From Sporobacter sp963677825 (GTDB taxonomy: Bacteria > Bacillota > Clostridia > Oscillospirales > Oscillospiraceae), in assembly GCA_963677825.2 (NCBI GenBank), contig CAXXEF010000001.1, positions 1,178,001-1,242,000 on the forward strand: DNA of 64,000 bases, read 5' to 3'. Position 1 is the first letter of the stretch. The number at the start of each line of letters is the position of its first letter. Both the position numbers and the translations under genes were made by a program. Shown one piece after another: positions 1-8,292 of this stretch. Under the pieces are notes generated by a model. It searched no databases. It was not told the DNA's origin and saw only the letters and a program-made list of their open reading frames with translations.

Positions 1-253
1 TATTATCAACGAACAACTTCACTCTTCCTGAATTTTCTGCTACTATTTCCCTTAAGTTTTCAGCGTCTTCAATCGCTTTATACTTCATTTTTCGCCTTAT
101 CTGCTTACCTGAATTTGTAGTAAACAGCAGAACTGCCCCAACACCAGCGCCTACTATAACTGTCGCGCATATTCCCGCAACAAACATGTGTGCTGCTTTT
201 TCCCTCAGTCTCCTGTGCATTGTTATTTTGTCTAATAAATGATTAATCATCAT
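1..253 (-). CDS. YtxH-like small membrane protein, C-terminus off the left edge
   Basis: Reading the minus strand from an ATG at 253 gives at least 84 residues without a stop. An AGGAGA ribosome-binding site lies 7 bases upstream (261-266). One hydrophobic, alanine/glycine-rich segment (about residues 24-44, GAGVGAVLLFTT) is followed by SGKQIRRKMK, then a charged helical stretch. A short membrane segment, then SGK plus basic residues, then a helix is the layout of YtxH-domain proteins, a poorly understood Firmicute envelope/stress family. The gene is cut by the window end, so its length and downstream neighbours are unknown. A generic one-helix membrane protein is the alternative. Confidence 0.6.
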   Translation of the reverse strand, partial: MMINHLLDKITMHRRLREKAAHMFVAGICATVIVGAGVGAVLLFTTNSGKQIRRKMKYKAIEDAENLREIVAENSGRVKLFVDN

Positions 254-406
254 GATACATTCTCCTAATCTTTCATTAATATCTGTAGTAACATATTATT
301 TTTAACTTATAAGCAAAATTGTCTGAGAACAGTCTGTTTTTGTCCTATTGCAGTTCGGTGATATACATCGCCACAATTTTATCCGCACCGCTTCTAACAA
401 GTCCAA

Positions 407-658
407 TTAATAAATTACTGTTTTATCTGTATTTTTAATAAATTTTACAATCTTCTCAATATCATTTTTTGAAAGAGTTTCTGAATATTCAATAAACTCC
501 GACAGCCGTTCATATTCGGAAATCGAAAAAAGGACTGCATCGGGGTTGTTGTTTTTCAGAATGAATATTTTCTTCAATCTTTCTGCCTTTTCCCGACAAT
601 TTTTATAGTATTTGAGCATGTCGGAGTTTGATACGATAGCATCTCTCGATATCATCAT
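407..658 (-). CDS. Phd/YefM-type antitoxin, apparently without partner toxin
   Basis: This 83-residue protein begins MMISRDAIVSNSDML and contains NPDAVLFSISEYERLSEF. That matches the Phd/YefM antitoxin layout: an N-terminal DNA-binding fold, then a 'xAVxxSxxEYExL' segment. Family members bind their own promoter and neutralise a RelE- or Doc-type toxin. An ATG at 664 is in frame but only three bases from GGAG, so the ATG at 658 (nine bases) is preferred. No toxin gene is visible on either side: 254-406 downstream lacks an ORF of useful size, and upstream is noncoding. It may therefore be an orphan antitoxin or a solitary repressor. The family call is fairly secure; the lack of a partner is an observation within this window. 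Confidence 0.7.
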   Translation of the reverse strand: MMISRDAIVSNSDMLKYYKNCREKAERLKKIFILKNNNPDAVLFSISEYERLSEFIEYSETLSKNDIEKIVKFIKNTDKTVIY

Positions 659-699
659 GGGCATTTGCTCCTTATCTGTAAATATTTTGTTATGTATAT

Positions 700-728
700 A
701 TACTACGTTTATTATTACTATTTGTCAA
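700..728 (-). promoter_or_regulatory. Sigma-A-type promoter of the Phd-like gene
   Basis: On the minus strand there is a -35 TTGACA (723-728), a 17-base spacer and a -10 TAGTAT (700-705). They lie about 40 bases upstream of the start codon in very AT-rich DNA. The rest of 729-910 shows no gene-sized ORF. Confidence 0.6.
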
Positions 729-919
729 CTAATTATTCATATTATATTATTATATATTTGTTGACTTGTTATTCTTTTTTTGCATTTTACGATAGCTCCG
801 TGCAATAATATCATAAGAACTAGACTAAATATCATTCGCGTTCTTGTGTTACGCTACAATGCTGGGCAAACCTAGCGCCTAGATAATGAGAGAATACGAT
901 TTACTCGCTACACCGGATT

Positions 920-958
920 TTGCGGGCATTAGGTCTGTCTGATATAATACCAGACAGA
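920..958 (+). promoter_or_regulatory. Promoter with an inverted repeat around the -10, upstream of the glycosyltransferase-like gene
   Basis: A possible -35 (TTGCGG, 920-925), 17-base spacer and -10 TATAAT (943-948) can be read. The -10 lies inside a perfect inverted repeat, TCTGTCTG (934-941) and CAGACAGA (951-958). A repressor bound there would block RNA polymerase; as RNA it could form a hairpin. The regulator is unknown. Confidence 0.45.
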
Positions 959-1057
959 GCGGTGTCTAAAACGAAGGAATACGACGCATTCCGTATCGAT
1001 AATGCGTTTGCGGTGTTTTGCGCGTGACTAATTGTTGCATGTGTTGAGGAGTATTAA

Positions 1058-2308
1058 ATGGAGAAAAGCAAAATAGTTAAGCTTGGAATTGGTTTCGCAA
1101 CTGGGAGAAAGAATTTTCAACAGGTGCTAAAAACATATGTATACAACTGGAATGAATCTGGCTTAGTGTCCGATGGATTGTATAGTTTAAATCTTTTTAT
1201 CGCATATGACCTTGCTTATAAAAATACAAAAGCTTCTGATTATACAAATATTCCGCATGATTTAGTTAAACAACTTAACAGTGTCAATTTTGTAACTAAT
1301 GCGTCAACAAAAGGTGAAATAGCTTACCTAATTCAAGAAAACGTTATTACACTTGCAGAAGCACGAATAATTTTCGGGAAGGGGTATGCTGCTAAACGTA
1401 ACGCTATTCTTTATAACGCGATTAAAAACAATTTAGATTATTTGATATATTTAGATGATGATGAATACCCATTGGCAGTAACAAATACGAAAAATTCAGC
1501 AATTTGGGGAGGCCAGCATGTTCTGCCAATCCATTTGAAATATATCAAGGAGGCCGATATTACGCACGGACACCACTGTGGATATATATCGCCCATTCCA
1601 CATTTGGAATTTAACGATACGTTGACGGAAAACGATTTTAAAATTTTCATAGAGGCTATCAGCAATGATATCATCAATTGGGATAACATAATGAACGTTA
1701 TGAACAATGATGGGGTAACGTATGCTGACACGAACATATTAACAAGTAAAAACGCAACAGAGATACCAGAAACGAATCACGCCAAATTCATATCCGGAGC
1801 CAATCTGTGCATTAATCTTACCGATCCTATTCGCGTATTTCCATTTTACAATCCCCCTGGTGCTAGAGGAGAGGATACATTATTAAGTACTTGCTTAAGT
1901 GAAAGAAAAGTAATGTCTGTGCCTTGCTACACATTTCACGATGGGTTTTCAATTTACAACAGATTGTTAGAGGGCGTCTTACCTACGCTGCTAAAATCCA
2001 GTAGCGCCGATAACGAACAAATCAAAGAGCGTTTCTACAAAGCCTGTATGGGCTGGGTTCGTTACAAGCCGCTGATGCTATATATCACACAGCCGGATCA
2101 TTTCGTGGAAATGATTGAAGAAATGAGGGGCAAGCTTAAATATTCATTGCCAAAAATATGCGCGTATTTCCAGCGACCGGATTTTATGAATATCTTAATT
2201 GAATTGGATAAGTATTATAAAAACGCGATAAAACATTATGATTCATTTCAAAAGACACAAAGAATTTGGGCAAAAATCATGAAACACTTTGCAAGAACAA
2301 GCGAGTAG
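1058..2308 (+). CDS. Glycosyltransferase-like protein (GT-A type), solitary
   Basis: This 416-residue protein follows a GAGGAG ribosome-binding site. No signal peptide or membrane segment is seen. An acidic DDDE cluster at residues 133-136, preceded by the hydrophobic strand LDYLIYL, resembles the DxD motif that binds metal-nucleotide-sugar in GT-A glycosyltransferases. The later GARGEDTLLS (268-277) resembles the acidic acceptor-side motif (ED) of the same fold. No sugar-nucleotide, polymer or export genes surround it, so the acceptor cannot be guessed. Its base composition is clearly more AT-rich than the genes from 2.7 kb on, hinting at separate acquisition. The family assignment rests on motif layout only. 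Confidence 0.5.
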   Translation: MEKSKIVKLGIGFATGRKNFQQVLKTYVYNWNESGLVSDGLYSLNLFIAYDLAYKNTKASDYTNIPHDLVKQLNSVNFVTNASTKGEIAYLIQENVITLAEARIIFGKGYAAKRNAILYNAIKNNLDYLIYLDDDEYPLAVTNTKNSAIWGGQHVLPIHLKYIKEADITHGHHCGYISPIPHLEFNDTLTENDFKIFIEAISNDIINWDNIMNVMNNDGVTYADTNILTSKNATEIPETNHAKFISGANLCINLTDPIRVFPFYNPPGARGEDTLLSTCLSERKVMSVPCYTFHDGFSIYNRLLEGVLPTLLKSSSADNEQIKERFYKACMGWVRYKPLMLYITQPDHFVEMIEEMRGKLKYSLPKICAYFQRPDFMNILIELDKYYKNAIKHYDSFQKTQRIWAKIMKHFARTSE

Positions 2309-2452
2309 AATGATTTGCATTTCTCTTATTAACCAGAAGTCAATTGAAATTTTCTTCATACTTTTCGCGATCCATTACGCAATAGATGTTCCGTAAGCGG
2401 TCGTTTTCTGGGTTTGTAATGGTATTATAGATATTAAAAAGGCTCTATTCAT

Positions 2453-2482
2453 TTGACAGCAAAATTATTCATATGATACAAT
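2453..2482 (+). promoter_or_regulatory. Promoter upstream of the riboswitch
   Basis: A consensus TTGACA at 2453-2458, an 18-base spacer and TACAAT at 2477-2482 lie about 30 bases upstream of the aptamer. The preceding interval 2309-2450 contains no plausible gene. Confidence 0.65.
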
Positions 2483-2511
2483 GTGCCATTCTCTTTGCAC
2501 TGCATTTAGGT

Positions 2512-2631
2512 ACAGTACAAACTGAGCAGGCGATGAACCACTTTTGGTTCGTGGGGCCGGGCCACCAAACGTGTGGCAGCAGATTGCATTAAACGCACAT
2601 CTGTGGGACAGTAGTATGTTCCACTGGTGTG
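2512..2631 (+). promoter_or_regulatory. NiCo (czcD-type) transition-metal riboswitch
   Basis: The leader carries in order the conserved blocks I associate with the czcD/NiCo RNA: ACTGAGCAGG (2521-2530), a hairpin, GGGCCGGGC, a second hairpin, GCAGCAGATTG, then CGCACATCTGTGGGACAG. These form the four-stem aptamer described as binding Ni(II)/Co(II) and later reported to respond to Fe(II). It lies between a sigma-A promoter and a P-type cation ATPase, the usual arrangement. The last conserved block is also the 5' arm of a terminator (see next entry), so metal binding should favour read-through. The call is from sequence recognition; a covariance-model search would settle it. Confidence 0.85.
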
Positions 2632-2638
2632 TTTTTTT
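2596..2638 (+). terminator. Riboswitch expression-platform terminator
   Basis: CACATCTGTGGGA (2596-2608) pairs with TTCCACTGGTGTG (2619-2631) across a 10-base loop, with one T-T mismatch and two wobble pairs, followed by seven T (2632-2638). The 5' arm is shared with the last aptamer block, giving a mutually exclusive ON-switch design. Confidence 0.8.
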
Positions 2639-2719
2639 ATACCTATGGAACGATAGTTATCAATGGCGTGCCATGAGAAGAATCGACGATGCCGAAGGGT
2701 AATAACGGAGGATTCAATT

Positions 2720-5275
2720 ATGACAAAAATCAAAAATCAAACGCTTGGTTTAACTTCAATCGAAGCTAAGCAACTACAGCAGAAATACGGAAAGAATGAG
2801 CTGATGCAGCAGGACAAACGGAGTTTTTTTCGGAAAGTTCTGCATATTATCGGTGAGCCGATGTTTCTTTTGCTGATTGTTGCTGCAATCATTTATTTTA
2901 TTCTCGGTGAACCGAGAGACGGTGCGATCATGCTGATTTTTGTTATTGGCATCATTGGTATCGATGTTAGTCAGCAATGGAAAACGGATAAAACGCTCAA
3001 TGCGCTTAAAGATCTTTCCGCGCCGCATGTGACGGCGATCAGAGACGGCCGGGAAACGCTGATTGCCAGCGCTGAGCTCGTGCCCGGCGATTTGATGATG
3101 ATATATGAAGGCGTCAAGATACCGGCCGACGGTTTTGTGATTAAAAGCAATGATCTCTGCGTTGATGAATCGTCGCTTACCGGTGAGGCCGAAGGTGTAT
3201 GGAAGGTTGCCGGCGAGTATGCAGCGCCTTGCGAGGATTACTGGCGCAAGGATTATTGTTATGCTGGAACACTTGTTACACAAGGCGCAGGAACTGTGCT
3301 GGTTGATAAAATCGGTGCGGAAACTGAGTATGGAAAAATCGGGATGAATGTGGCTACAGCCCCTGATGAACCAACGCCCCTCCAGAAGCAGACGGGCAAA
3401 CTCGTTAAAACAAGCGCCGGAATAGCGGGTGTCTTGTTTGCGCTTGTCGGCGTGGTCACCTTTATCAACATCCCCAATCACGCAATAGGAGATCGCCTGA
3501 TAGAAAGCGTTCTATCAGGCATCACGCTTGCTATGGCGATGATACCTGAAGAATTCCCTGTTATTTTGACAGTGTTTCTATCGATGGGTGCATGGCGGCT
3601 TGCAAAGAAGAAATCACTTGTTCGGAAGCTACCGTCGGTTGAGACGCTGGGTTCCATATCCGTTTTATGTGTGGATAAAACCGGCACCATTACGATGAAT
3701 CAGATGAATGTACAGGAAACATGGACACTAAATGGTGACGAACAGGCCCTTATCGAAACGATGGGACTTGGCTGCGAAACAGATACGTATGACCCAATGG
3801 AAAAAGCAATGCTAGCATACTGCGATAGTCGCGGTATATCCCAAGAGCATCTGTTTAGCGGTGAACTGATCAGCGAGTATTCATTTACCAATGAGTTAAA
3901 GATGATGGGGCATGTATGGCGACGCAATGGAACAATCGTCACTGCCGCCAAAGGTTCTCCTGAACGAATTTTAACAATTTGCAATCTGTCTGAAAATGAT
4001 AGAGATGTTGTAGAACACAAAATTATTGCAATGGCAAAAGAAGGTCTGCGCGTTATTGCGGTTGCTACGGTAGAACTGGTATCGGAGGAATCAATCCCCT
4101 CAAACATAACGGAGTGCAGCCTAACTTTCTGTGGCCTCATTGGGCTTGCAGACCCTCCACGGGAGAGCGTTAAATCGGATATTGCGGTATGCAACAAGGC
4201 CGGTATACGTGTCGTCATGATCACAGGTGACAATGGCGTTACAGCGTCTTCCATTGCTAAAAAAATCAATATGCACAATAGCGAGAACGTTATTACCGGC
4301 GATATACTTAATGAGATGTCCGATGATGAACTCCGTGAAGCAGTAAAAACTGTGTCCATTTTCTCACGCGTGATTCCAGAACATAAGATGCGGATCGTTA
4401 AAGCTTTTAAAGAAAACGGAGCAATCGTCGCAATGACCGGCGACGGCGTAAATGATGCGCCTGCGCTCAAATATGCTGACATCGGCATTGCTATGGGCAA
4501 ACGCGGAAGCGAGGTTTCCCGAGAGGCGGCTGACATTATTTTGATGGATGATAACTTCACAACCATCGTCGAAACTGTAAAAGACGGCAGGAGAATTTAT
4601 GATAATATCCGCAAGGCAGTTGGATATGTCTTTACTATTCATATCCCAATTGCATTCACGTCTCTATTGGCACCTATTCTCGGCGTTGCTCCAGCTGCCC
4701 TGATGCTTCTGCCGCTGCATGTAGTTTTGCTTGAGCTTTTAATCGACCCAACATGCTCCATTGTTCTGGAACGACAACCGGCTGAAACAGATATTATGGC
4801 ACGAAAGCCCCGCGATTCGAAAGCCAAGCTGTTAGATTCAAAGACCTTACTTAAAAGCGTCACTCAGGGGCTTGTGATTTTCACTGCATCATTCGGTACA
4901 TATTTTACTGTCCTTGCCAGTGACCCGGCCAACGCACCTGTCGCGCGCTCCATGGGCCTTGCGATCATTATGCTCGCCAATCTGTTCCTCGTTCAGGTTA
5001 ACAGCTCTGACCGTGATTTTGCGGTTCAATCGTTTATGCGCCTCTCTAAAGACGTGGTCATGTGGGCGGTTAACTTCGGCACATTACTTATGCTTGCAAT
5101 CATTTTATACACACCGCTCTCTGGTTTCCTTAAGCTTGCTCCGCTTTCGGCCGGCCAGAACCTTATTACATTAGGTATCGCTGCGGTTGCAGTGTTGTGG
5201 TATGAAATGATAAAGTTGATTAGCAGGCTGAGGATCCGCAATAAGGTAAATTCAGAGGATGAAGATGATGGTTAA
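2720..5275 (+). CDS. P-type cation-transporting ATPase (P2A-like), probable metal exporter
   Basis: This 851-residue protein starts at the ATG at 2720, behind a CGGAGG site; an in-frame ATG at 2663 has none. The actuator loop is TGEA (154-157), the phosphorylated aspartate D319 sits in DKTGTIT, and there is MITGDN and GDGVNDAP (574-581). Two helices before residue ~80, two around 230-300 and about six at the C-terminus give the PacL-like ten-helix layout. Membrane helix 4 reads PEEFP (276-280) rather than the PEGLP of Ca pumps, so metal specificity is probably different. The upstream NiCo riboswitch implies control by Co, Ni or Fe and an efflux role. The N-terminus is a cation-ATPase domain without a CxxC metal-binding domain. 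Confidence 0.9.
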   Translation: MTKIKNQTLGLTSIEAKQLQQKYGKNELMQQDKRSFFRKVLHIIGEPMFLLLIVAAIIYFILGEPRDGAIMLIFVIGIIGIDVSQQWKTDKTLNALKDLSAPHVTAIRDGRETLIASAELVPGDLMMIYEGVKIPADGFVIKSNDLCVDESSLTGEAEGVWKVAGEYAAPCEDYWRKDYCYAGTLVTQGAGTVLVDKIGAETEYGKIGMNVATAPDEPTPLQKQTGKLVKTSAGIAGVLFALVGVVTFINIPNHAIGDRLIESVLSGITLAMAMIPEEFPVILTVFLSMGAWRLAKKKSLVRKLPSVETLGSISVLCVDKTGTITMNQMNVQETWTLNGDEQALIETMGLGCETDTYDPMEKAMLAYCDSRGISQEHLFSGELISEYSFTNELKMMGHVWRRNGTIVTAAKGSPERILTICNLSENDRDVVEHKIIAMAKEGLRVIAVATVELVSEESIPSNITECSLTFCGLIGLADPPRESVKSDIAVCNKAGIRVVMITGDNGVTASSIAKKINMHNSENVITGDILNEMSDDELREAVKTVSIFSRVIPEHKMRIVKAFKENGAIVAMTGDGVNDAPALKYADIGIAMGKRGSEVSREAADIILMDDNFTTIVETVKDGRRIYDNIRKAVGYVFTIHIPIAFTSLLAPILGVAPAALMLLPLHVVLLELLIDPTCSIVLERQPAETDIMARKPRDSKAKLLDSKTLLKSVTQGLVIFTASFGTYFTVLASDPANAPVARSMGLAIIMLANLFLVQVNSSDRDFAVQSFMRLSKDVVMWAVNFGTLLMLAIILYTPLSGFLKLAPLSAGQNLITLGIAAVAVLWYEMIKLISRLRIRNKVNSEDEDDG

Positions 5276-5317
5276 AATAGCGCTTGCCCATTTGCCGGAG
5301 AATAGGAGCGCCAAGCA

Positions 5318-5602
5318 GTGAAACCCAAAATCATGAGAGAGCCGCAATATTACGCGTATATGCTCCGCTGTGCCGACGGCACGATTTACAGTGGATATAC
5401 CACCGACCCCACCCGCCGCGCCGACGTGCATAACAGCGGACGCGGTGCAAAATATACGCGTTCCAGATTGCCTGTTGAATTGGTTTTTGCGCAGCGATTC
5501 CCGACAAAAAGCGAGGCGCTCAAGCGAGAGGCTGCGCTCAAAAAGCTCAGCCACGCCGAAAAGCTCGCGTTGATTTCATCGTCGCACGAGATAATGCAGT
5601 AA
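5318..5602 (+). CDS. GIY-YIG domain protein (UPF0213/YhbQ-like)
   Basis: The gene is 94 residues long and starts with GTG at 5318 after AGGAG. It shows YYAYMLRC...TIYSGYT, which is the GIY-YIG core strand pair, then ...DPTRRADVHNSGRGAKYTRSRLP with the conserved arginine and tyrosine, and a K-rich C-terminal helix. Stand-alone GIY-YIG proteins of this length are common; they belong to a nuclease superfamily but their cellular role is not well defined. The gene lies 42 bases after the ATPase and 58 before the GreA-family gene, so it could be co-transcribed with either. Confidence 0.85.
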   Translation: MKPKIMREPQYYAYMLRCADGTIYSGYTTDPTRRADVHNSGRGAKYTRSRLPVELVFAQRFPTKSEALKREAALKKLSHAEKLALISSSHEIMQ

Positions 5603-5660
5603 AGCACCGTGTTATAAGGAGTAGAGCCTTATCCATAATACGAAAATAAGAGGCGTTTAT

Positions 5661-6164
5661 ATGTACGACGAGCTCACAGTGATTGATATTAAGAAAATGC
5701 AGGAAGAAATCGACTACCGGGTCAAAGTTGTGCGGCCCGAATGTCTTGAGGATGTAAAAACGGCTAGGGCCTTTGGTGATTTAAGTGAAAACTTCGAATA
5801 CAAGGCTGCCAAGCGCGAGAAAAACAGGAACGACAGCCGTATCAGGTATTTGGAAAAAATGATTAAGACGGCTAAAGTCGTATCTGGAGAGTCAAAGGCC
5901 GAAGAAGTCGGGCTGTTCGACACGGTGGAAGTGTTTTTTGAAGAAGATGACGAGACACAAACAATACGAATTACAACCACATTGCGGCAGGACGCGCTGA
6001 AGGGCATCATCAGCCCGCTGTCGCCATTAGGCAAGGCGCTGATGGGCCATAAGGTTGGCGATAGAATCCGCGTTACTGTAAACGCAGGCTACAGCTACTA
6101 TATCGTTATTCGCTCGATCGAAAAAGGCCAGGACGATGAGTCGCTGCCGATAAGCACCTACTGA
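5661..6164 (+). CDS. GreA/GreB family transcript cleavage factor
   Basis: This 167-residue protein has an N-terminal coiled coil (about 1-75) with GDLSENFEYKAAKRE, very close to the GreA signature GDLSENAEY whose acidic tip enters the RNA polymerase secondary channel. A C-terminal FKBP-like domain (about 80-160) has SPLGKALMGHKVGD. Family members rescue back-tracked RNA polymerase by stimulating transcript cleavage. The position beside a nuclease-like gene and nitroreductase does not look like the main housekeeping greA locus, so it may be a paralogue. No operon partner is obvious downstream (162 bases to the next start). Confidence 0.88.
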   Translation: MYDELTVIDIKKMQEEIDYRVKVVRPECLEDVKTARAFGDLSENFEYKAAKREKNRNDSRIRYLEKMIKTAKVVSGESKAEEVGLFDTVEVFFEEDDETQTIRITTTLRQDALKGIISPLSPLGKALMGHKVGDRIRVTVNAGYSYYIVIRSIEKGQDDESLPISTY

Positions 6165-6325
6165 GGTTGTGCCCGACAGATAAGAGAAGCTTATTATGAG
6201 TTCGCAATATCTATAGGAATTTGTCTGGCATCTAAACAGGACTGCTATCCTGTTATGCCATGATAGGCAACGTTGGAATTCGGCAGCAGCTGCGATGTTT
6301 AACATCGACTTTTGGAGGGATATCC

Positions 6326-7165
6326 ATGATTTTTCGGGAACCGTTGGAAGCGATCGTCAGGCGGCGATATTCGGTGCGCACCTACAGTAATAAGCCGATC
6401 ACGAAGCAGGTGAAAGAGGAAATAGCAGCATATATCGAGACGCTCTCCAGTCCTTTCTCGGCAAAACCGTCGTTTTCACTGATTGAGGCAGAGCTTGCGG
6501 CAGGCGGCGCCAAGCTGGGTACCTATGGCATGATCAAGGGCGCAGCCACCTTTATTGCTGCCGTTGCCGCAGAGGGTTCCTATGCCATTGAGGCTATCGG
6601 GTATGAATTTGAAAAGCTGATTTTGTTCTTGACGACGCTGGGGCTCGGTACCTGCTGGCTCGGCGGGACCTTCAACCGCGCCGAATTCAGGAAGGCGCTG
6701 GGCGAATCGGGGGACGCTCTTATGCCCGCCATTTCACCGGTGGGCTATTTTGAGAAGAAAAGCCTGCGCGAAAATCTTGTGCGCGGCTTTATCCGTGCCG
6801 ACTCACGCAAGCCGTGGGAAACGCTGTTTTTTGACGGCGCATTTACGTCGCCGCTTTTGCCGGAAAAGGCCGGCCCGTATGCTTTTCCCCTCGAGATGGT
6901 ACGTCTTGGGCCATCAGCCTCAAACAAACAGCCCTGGCGGATCGTCATGGAATCAGGCCGATACCATTTTTTTGAGCAGAAAACGCCGGGTTACGGCGGC
7001 GCATTCAATTTCGATATGCAGAGCCTCGACATGGGCATCGCGGCCTGCCATTTCCATCTCGCCGCTATAGAAAAAGGTCTTGATGGAATCTTCGAGATGG
7101 ACGCCGCGCCCGCTTTGGGTATGCCGGAGAACACCATCTACAAGTTTTCGTGGATACCGAAATGA
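6326..7165 (+). CDS. Nitroreductase-family flavoprotein (TM1586-like)
   Basis: The ATG at 6326, behind GGAGGG, is preferred over the longer frame from 6260; the product is 279 residues. It opens with LEAIVRRRYSVRTYSNKPI, the RRSxRxY motif that contacts FMN phosphate in nitroreductases. It then has GLGTCWLGGTFNRAEF and a second half with PSASNKQPWRIV. The two similar halves in one chain fit the TM1586-type putative nitroreductases, which carry an internal duplication of the fold. These enzymes are FMN-dependent reductases of unknown physiological substrate. The gene stands alone with about 1.1 kb of noncoding DNA after it. Confidence 0.8.
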   Translation: MIFREPLEAIVRRRYSVRTYSNKPITKQVKEEIAAYIETLSSPFSAKPSFSLIEAELAAGGAKLGTYGMIKGAATFIAAVAAEGSYAIEAIGYEFEKLILFLTTLGLGTCWLGGTFNRAEFRKALGESGDALMPAISPVGYFEKKSLRENLVRGFIRADSRKPWETLFFDGAFTSPLLPEKAGPYAFPLEMVRLGPSASNKQPWRIVMESGRYHFFEQKTPGYGGAFNFDMQSLDMGIAACHFHLAAIEKGLDGIFEMDAAPALGMPENTIYKFSWIPK

Positions 7166-7601
7166 GCCCTTCAACAAACAGATCGTAAAATATCCGGCGT
7201 TATCATGCACTAAATGAGCAAACTGAAAACGCCTATACGCGTTGCGCATGATGCTTGTGATGGGCAACGCGAGACAGATGATGTGTTTGCTCAACCCAAA
7301 TACTGACCCTAGCCAACCTTGCCGAGCACGGAGAAAGGCGGCCAAAACACGGAATTGTCCAGAACACAGTATTAGTCGATGAAAGGCAACCGATATAATT
7401 CGGCATTTAAGCAGTCAAAGATAAAAAGTATACGAGATAGTCGGCCAAAGTCGAGCTTGATTTCGTCGTAGGCTTTATGCTTTCATCTATGTTCAGCACT
7501 TCGAGTTGTTGGTTTAAAAAGTAAGTTCTTACCGCCAGAAATACTTCTTGGATTGATTTATAATCTTATGAATCATGGTTGTATGAAGAGAATTTCTCTA
7601 C

Positions 7602-7630
7602 CTACAAGCTGATGTTTGTTTGATGTTTAT
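7602..7630 (+). repeat. TGATGTTT double motif, copy 1
   Basis: Two TGATGTTT-like units lie 10 bases apart, preceded by CTACAAGC. The same arrangement recurs at 7903-7930, 7976-7996 and 20082-20104, with a single unit at 19813-19822, always near a tRNA-like fragment. Paired direct repeats of this size near att sites resemble arm-type integrase binding sites; this is inference. Confidence 0.6.
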
Positions 7631-7746
7631 TGCCATAAAAAGTCGCTCGAGATCGTCAGAGATTGCGTGAAGCCATAGTCTCAAAAACCTTTGATAATTA
7701 AAGAAAATACGAGATAACCATAGGTCTCCTCAAGTCAATATGATAC

Positions 7747-7791
<45 letters not shown>

Positions 7792-7796
7792 ACAAA

Positions 7797-7832
7797 AATA
7801 CCTCGAAATCGTAAGATTCCGGGGTATTTTTC
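7797..7832 (+). terminator. Terminator after tRNA fragment 1
   Basis: AATACCTCGAAATC (7797-7810) pairs with GATTCCGGGGTATT (7815-7828) with one mismatch, loop GTAA, then T's. It resembles the terminator of the original tRNA gene carried along with the att sequence. Confidence 0.7.
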
Positions 7833-7902
7833 TGTTTTTACGAACTTTTTGAGGGCAATGCCCAAGTCGCGAAAAGGTCAATAACTACACAAGGCCAATA
7901 AC

Positions 7903-7930
7903 TACACGCTGATGTTTATTTGATGTTTAG
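7903..7930 (+). repeat. TGATGTTT double motif, copy 2 (another at 7976-7996)
   Basis: CTACACGC followed by two TGATGTTT units differs from copy 1 at only two of 28 positions. A third, looser pair (7978-7985 and 7988-7995) abuts a tRNA-like 3' end, GGTTCAAGTCC...CACCA (8001-8026). Confidence 0.6.
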
Positions 7931-8025
7931 CTGGATATGAGATTGCCCTAAATAGCCCGCGGTTACAAGACTTTTTTGATGTTTGATTGATGTTTGCGGC
8001 AGGTTCAAGTCCGTTATCGTCCACC

Positions 8026-8078
8026 ACAGCTAAACGCCTATTCTGATACAACATGTATCTGGATAGGCGTTTAGCTGT
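8026..8078 (+). terminator. Perfect 16-bp inverted repeat, terminator-like
   Basis: ACAGCTAAACGCCTAT (8026-8041) is fully complementary to 8063-8078 across a 21-base loop, followed by a short T-rich run. It follows directly after a tRNA-like CCACCA end, so it is probably another RNA-gene terminator moved with an attachment site. Confidence 0.65.
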
Positions 8079-8115
8079 TTATATAGCCACAAGCCCGCTA
8101 ATACAGGGTGTTGAT

Positions 8116-8230
8116 GATTGAGAGTATTACATATTTGCCGCTCGGCTTGATTACCGGGTGGTTTTCTGTTTTGTTCGATGAAATCAAATATAGCGAAATA
8201 TTATTTGAAACCGGGGGCAGGAAACGTTCA
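8116..8230 (+). repeat. Diverged ~110-base repeat, left copy
   Basis: GATTGAG, a TTTGCCGCTCGGCTTGATT core with terminator-like stem, and GAAACCGGGGGCAGGAAAC at the right end all recur at 19704-19811 in the same order and orientation. The two copies bracket the recombinase remnant, regulator and SLH protein genes. Confidence 0.65.
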
Positions 8231-8263
8231 ATAGTGTACAAATCGTTCACGAGTTTATAATTC

Positions 8264-8291
8264 GGATGGGTTTGAGTCCCCTCGACTCCAC
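8264..8291 (+). pseudogene. tmRNA/tRNA-like 3' end at the junction with the recombinase remnant
   Basis: GGATGGGTTTGAGTCCC followed by CTCGACTCCACCA resembles the T-arm and acceptor end of tmRNA (usual form GGACG.GGGTTCGA.TCCC...CTCCACCA), with several changes. The recombinase reading frame begins immediately after the CCA. I read it as a degenerate insertion junction; the identification is tentative. Confidence 0.4.
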
Positions 8292-8292
8292 C

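Noticed and set aside
2343..2446. Minus-strand open stretch reading NPENDRLRNIYCVMDREKYEENFN
   Set aside because: About 34 codons with a plausible protein-like composition but no start codon, ribosome-binding site or recognisable family. Possibly a gene relic, but the evidence is too thin to annotate.
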